15,694 nt of DNA from assembly GCA_937901805.1 (NCBI GenBank), contig CALDJI010000249.1, positions 1-15,694 of the forward strand, written 5' to 3'. Source of the DNA: an uncultured Clostridia bacterium. GTDB lineage: Bacteria > Bacillota > Clostridia > Oscillospirales > Ruminococcaceae. The notes below the pieces were generated by a model, which made no database searches, was not told the DNA's origin, and saw nothing but the letters and a program-made list of their open reading frames with translations. This document shows, in pieces, positions 14,522 to 15,694 of the stretch. Both the position numbers and the translations under genes were made by a program. How positions within the stretch are numbered: position 1 is the first letter of the stretch; every line of letters starts with the position of its first letter.

Positions 14522-14740
14522 ATGGAAATGTCACGAAAGACGATACAGAGGTGGATTGAACAGACTTGTCAGGAGAAATTTCAAGGACCGCTGGAAAAAC
14601 TGTCATCCAGCAACCTGTTCTATTTGTATCATGAGATAGAAAGGGCATATGGTATCCGTATTCCGATAGAACAGATAGAAGAAGGCGTATTGGACAGATC
14701 GGAAAAGGCGGCGGAGTATTTATATCATCAGATGAAATAG
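14522..14740 (+). CDS. Acyl-carrier-related protein of the peptide maturation system
   Basis: 72 residues, ATG 14522 placed 8 nt after AGGAGG (14508-14513), which is itself immediately after the previous stop. The four-helix acyl-carrier pattern is visible: LEKLSSSNLFYLYHEIERAY followed by GIRIPIEQI and a last helix KAAEYLYHQMK. This corresponds to the helix II to III region of ACP (DSLxxxELxxxLExxFGIxIP). The expected Asp-Ser-Leu is replaced by Ser28-Ser29-Ser30-Asn-Leu, so phosphopantetheine attachment at the usual place is uncertain, with Ser29 or Ser30 the only candidate. It corresponds to the TIGR04069-type carrier-related gene of Clo7bot loci. Its role (tethering, or a chaperone-like function) is unknown. 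Confidence 0.85.
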   Translation: MEMSRKTIQRWIEQTCQEKFQGPLEKLSSSNLFYLYHEIERAYGIRIPIEQIEEGVLDRSEKAAEYLYHQMK

Positions 14741-14792
14741 CAGTGTTTTACATAGTAGTATGAATATGATCCGCTTTTAATTTATTTGTTTT

Positions 14793-15051
14793 TTGGCGGG
14801 GAATCCTTGATAAATAAGAAAGAGGTATCGATATGAAAAAATTGCGGAAATTGAATAGTAATACAAATAATACACTTCATATGAGTGCAATATGTGGATG
14901 CAATAATCCGGCATCCTGTAGTTGTGGTATGACACCGATGGATAATTATGTTGATGACTTCAATGATGCTGCATCTGTAAGAAATCAAGTGAGTCAAGGT
15001 AAGTAGTTCTATAATATAGCTTATTGATCTATATCAAGGATTCCCTGCTAA
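14793..15051 (+). repeat. 20-bp inverted repeat enclosing the precursor peptide gene
   Basis: Left arm 14793-14812 and right arm 15032-15051. The core, GGGAATCCTTGATA against TATCAAGGATTCCC, is a perfect 14 bp; six more bases outward pair with two G-U (G14798-T15046, G14795-T15049). In plus-strand RNA this is a continuous 20-bp helix around the entire precursor gene (loop 219 nt). A small local hairpin TTGAT-CTAT-ATCAA (15024-15037) competes with the right arm. No T tract follows, so it is not a terminator. Confidence 0.85.
14833..15006 (+). CDS. Cys-rich RiPP precursor peptide, Clo7bot / CLI_3235-like
   Basis: A 57-residue peptide. The ATG at 14833 has AGAGG at 14821-14825, 7 nt upstream. 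The leader (1-19) begins with the Lys-rich MKKLRKLN and is rich in Asn and Thr. The core has Cys21, Cys23, Cys29 and Cys31, arranged CxC-x5-CxC (ICGCNNPASCSCGM). A Cys-free tail of 24 residues (MDNYVDDFNDAASVRNQ) is acidic and Asn/Asp rich. It fits the Cys-rich bacteriocin-like precursors coded beside CcpM and TIGR04066 genes; those usually have a short Cys/Ser-dense core and little or no tail. The paired Cys probably become thioether cross-links made by the radical SAM enzyme, but acceptor residues cannot be read from sequence. No exporter or protease is in the window. Confidence 0.85.
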   Translation: MKKLRKLNSNTNNTLHMSAICGCNNPASCSCGMTPMDNYVDDFNDAASVRNQVSQGK

Positions 15052-15080
15052 TACTAATACTAAAATTGGAAGGTGAGCCT

Positions 15081-15694
15081 ATGAAAAAGAAAATCATCTG
15101 TCTTATGACGTCCGTCATCCTTTGCCTGAGCCTACTCACCGGGTGCCAGTTGGGTTCGCGGACAACCGCTCCGGAAGAGGAAGGGCCGGTTACCGTCTAT
15201 GCTGTGGATATGAGTTTGCCAGAAAATGTGGAAAACTTACGTGAACAAAGGGACTATGAATTGACCGAATATGCATTTATAGAGGACTATAATAACAGTG
15301 TGGACGGCAGCCGTCAAATAGAAGTACAATTGTTTGCAGATGCAGAGACGATGAACCGGCAGATCTCCACGGAAGTGTTGTCCGGAGGCGGACCGGATCT
15401 GTTTTTGTTCCGGGACAGTACGCTTCCACACTTCCAGAAGTATGCCGGCCAGGGAGTGTTTGCAGATCTGGATGAATATTTGCAGGGAAGCGGGTATGAG
15501 GAGAGCCAGTTCCAGCAGACGGTGTATGATTATGGAAAGGTGAATGGAAAACAGAAATTTGTACCATTGGAATATGGGATACCAGTGTGTATTACGTTAC
15601 AGTCGCTGGCAGAGGAATATGGGCTGGAAGAGATAGGAGAGCAGTTAAATTATCAGAACTACTATGAGTTGTTGAGTAAGACGAATACGATGGG
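15081..15694 (+). CDS. Extracellular solute-binding lipoprotein (ABC importer), partial
   Basis: Starts at ATG 15081 (GGAAGG at 15068-15073, 7 nt spacing) and runs off the right end after 204 codons. The first 22 residues are a lipoprotein signal (KKK, hydrophobic core, LLTG-Cys22), so the mature protein would be anchored to the outer face of the membrane. Downstream are elements of family-1-type binding proteins: IEVQLFADAETMNRQISTEV then LSGGGPDLFLF (about residues 80-110), equivalent to the GxxPDV motif, and FADLDEYL. The ligand cannot be predicted; sugars or peptides are possible. Whether it belongs to the peptide locus or starts a separate transporter operon depends on the sequence beyond the window. 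Confidence 0.85.
   Translation, partial: MKKKIICLMTSVILCLSLLTGCQLGSRTTAPEEEGPVTVYAVDMSLPENVENLREQRDYELTEYAFIEDYNNSVDGSRQIEVQLFADAETMNRQISTEVLSGGGPDLFLFRDSTLPHFQKYAGQGVFADLDEYLQGSGYEESQFQQTVYDYGKVNGKQKFVPLEYGIPVCITLQSLAEEYGLEEIGEQLNYQNYYELLSKTNTM

Noticed and set aside
14782..14997. Minus-strand 71-codon frame over the precursor
   Set aside because: Antisense to the precursor gene, which has a good ribosome site, the right neighbours and the expected Cys pattern.

Overview
The window looks like chromosomal DNA of a low-to-mid GC member of the Bacillota, most likely class Clostridia. Reasons: strong AAGGAGG-type ribosome sites throughout, TTGACA/TATAAT promoters, a YitT-family and a CmpB-family membrane protein, a GAAC-N4-GTTC LexA box of the Gram-positive type, and a Clo7bot/CcpM-type radical SAM peptide locus, which is a clostridial gene set. 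No genus can be named from the sequence alone.

Layout. 1-330: tRNA-Thr(TGT) and tRNA-Tyr(GTA), followed by two intrinsic terminators. 357-957: an orphan small protein with a ParB/sulfiredoxin-like GHSR motif. 1027-1954: a monocistronic short-chain dehydrogenase with promoter and terminator. 1988-4266: a three-gene array under a promoter whose spacer holds a LexA (SOS) box. It begins with a 466-residue protein made of a DUF4417 domain, a His-rich toxin-like module and a 113-residue tail. Two free-standing copies of that tail follow (3503-3841 and 3928-4266). 4267-7104: an ArsB/NhaD-like permease, a convergent MerR-family regulator, and a divergent YitT-like membrane protein with a MerR-style promoter. 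7105-8276: a degenerate GNAT acetyltransferase and a protein with a PD-(D/E)XK-like signature. 8292-9924: two minus-strand envelope proteins, one LytR-CpsA-Psr-like and one CmpB-like. 10166-11662: glycerol kinase, minus strand. 11940-15006: a peptide natural-product locus. 15081-end: the start of a lipoprotein solute-binding protein that runs off the window.

Two regions deserve most attention. The first is the SOS-controlled array. Its organisation (toxin-like module, then a small protein repeated three times with near-identical 3' ends and one copy carrying a scrap of the toxin-like coding sequence) is what polymorphic toxin/immunity loci look like after recombination, but here the first small protein is fused in frame to the putative toxin. 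The second is the RiPP locus: radical SAM/SPASM maturase, TIGR04066-type maturation protein and acyl-carrier-like protein, translationally close together, followed by a 57-codon precursor with a CxC-x5-CxC core. The precursor gene is enclosed by a 20-bp inverted repeat whose only imperfections are G-U pairs in the plus-strand RNA, suggesting a long-range stem around the precursor message.

The remainder is ordinary housekeeping or accessory content. Functions of the DUF4417 protein, its small partners, the PD-(D/E)XK-like protein and the ParB-like protein are inferred from motifs only.
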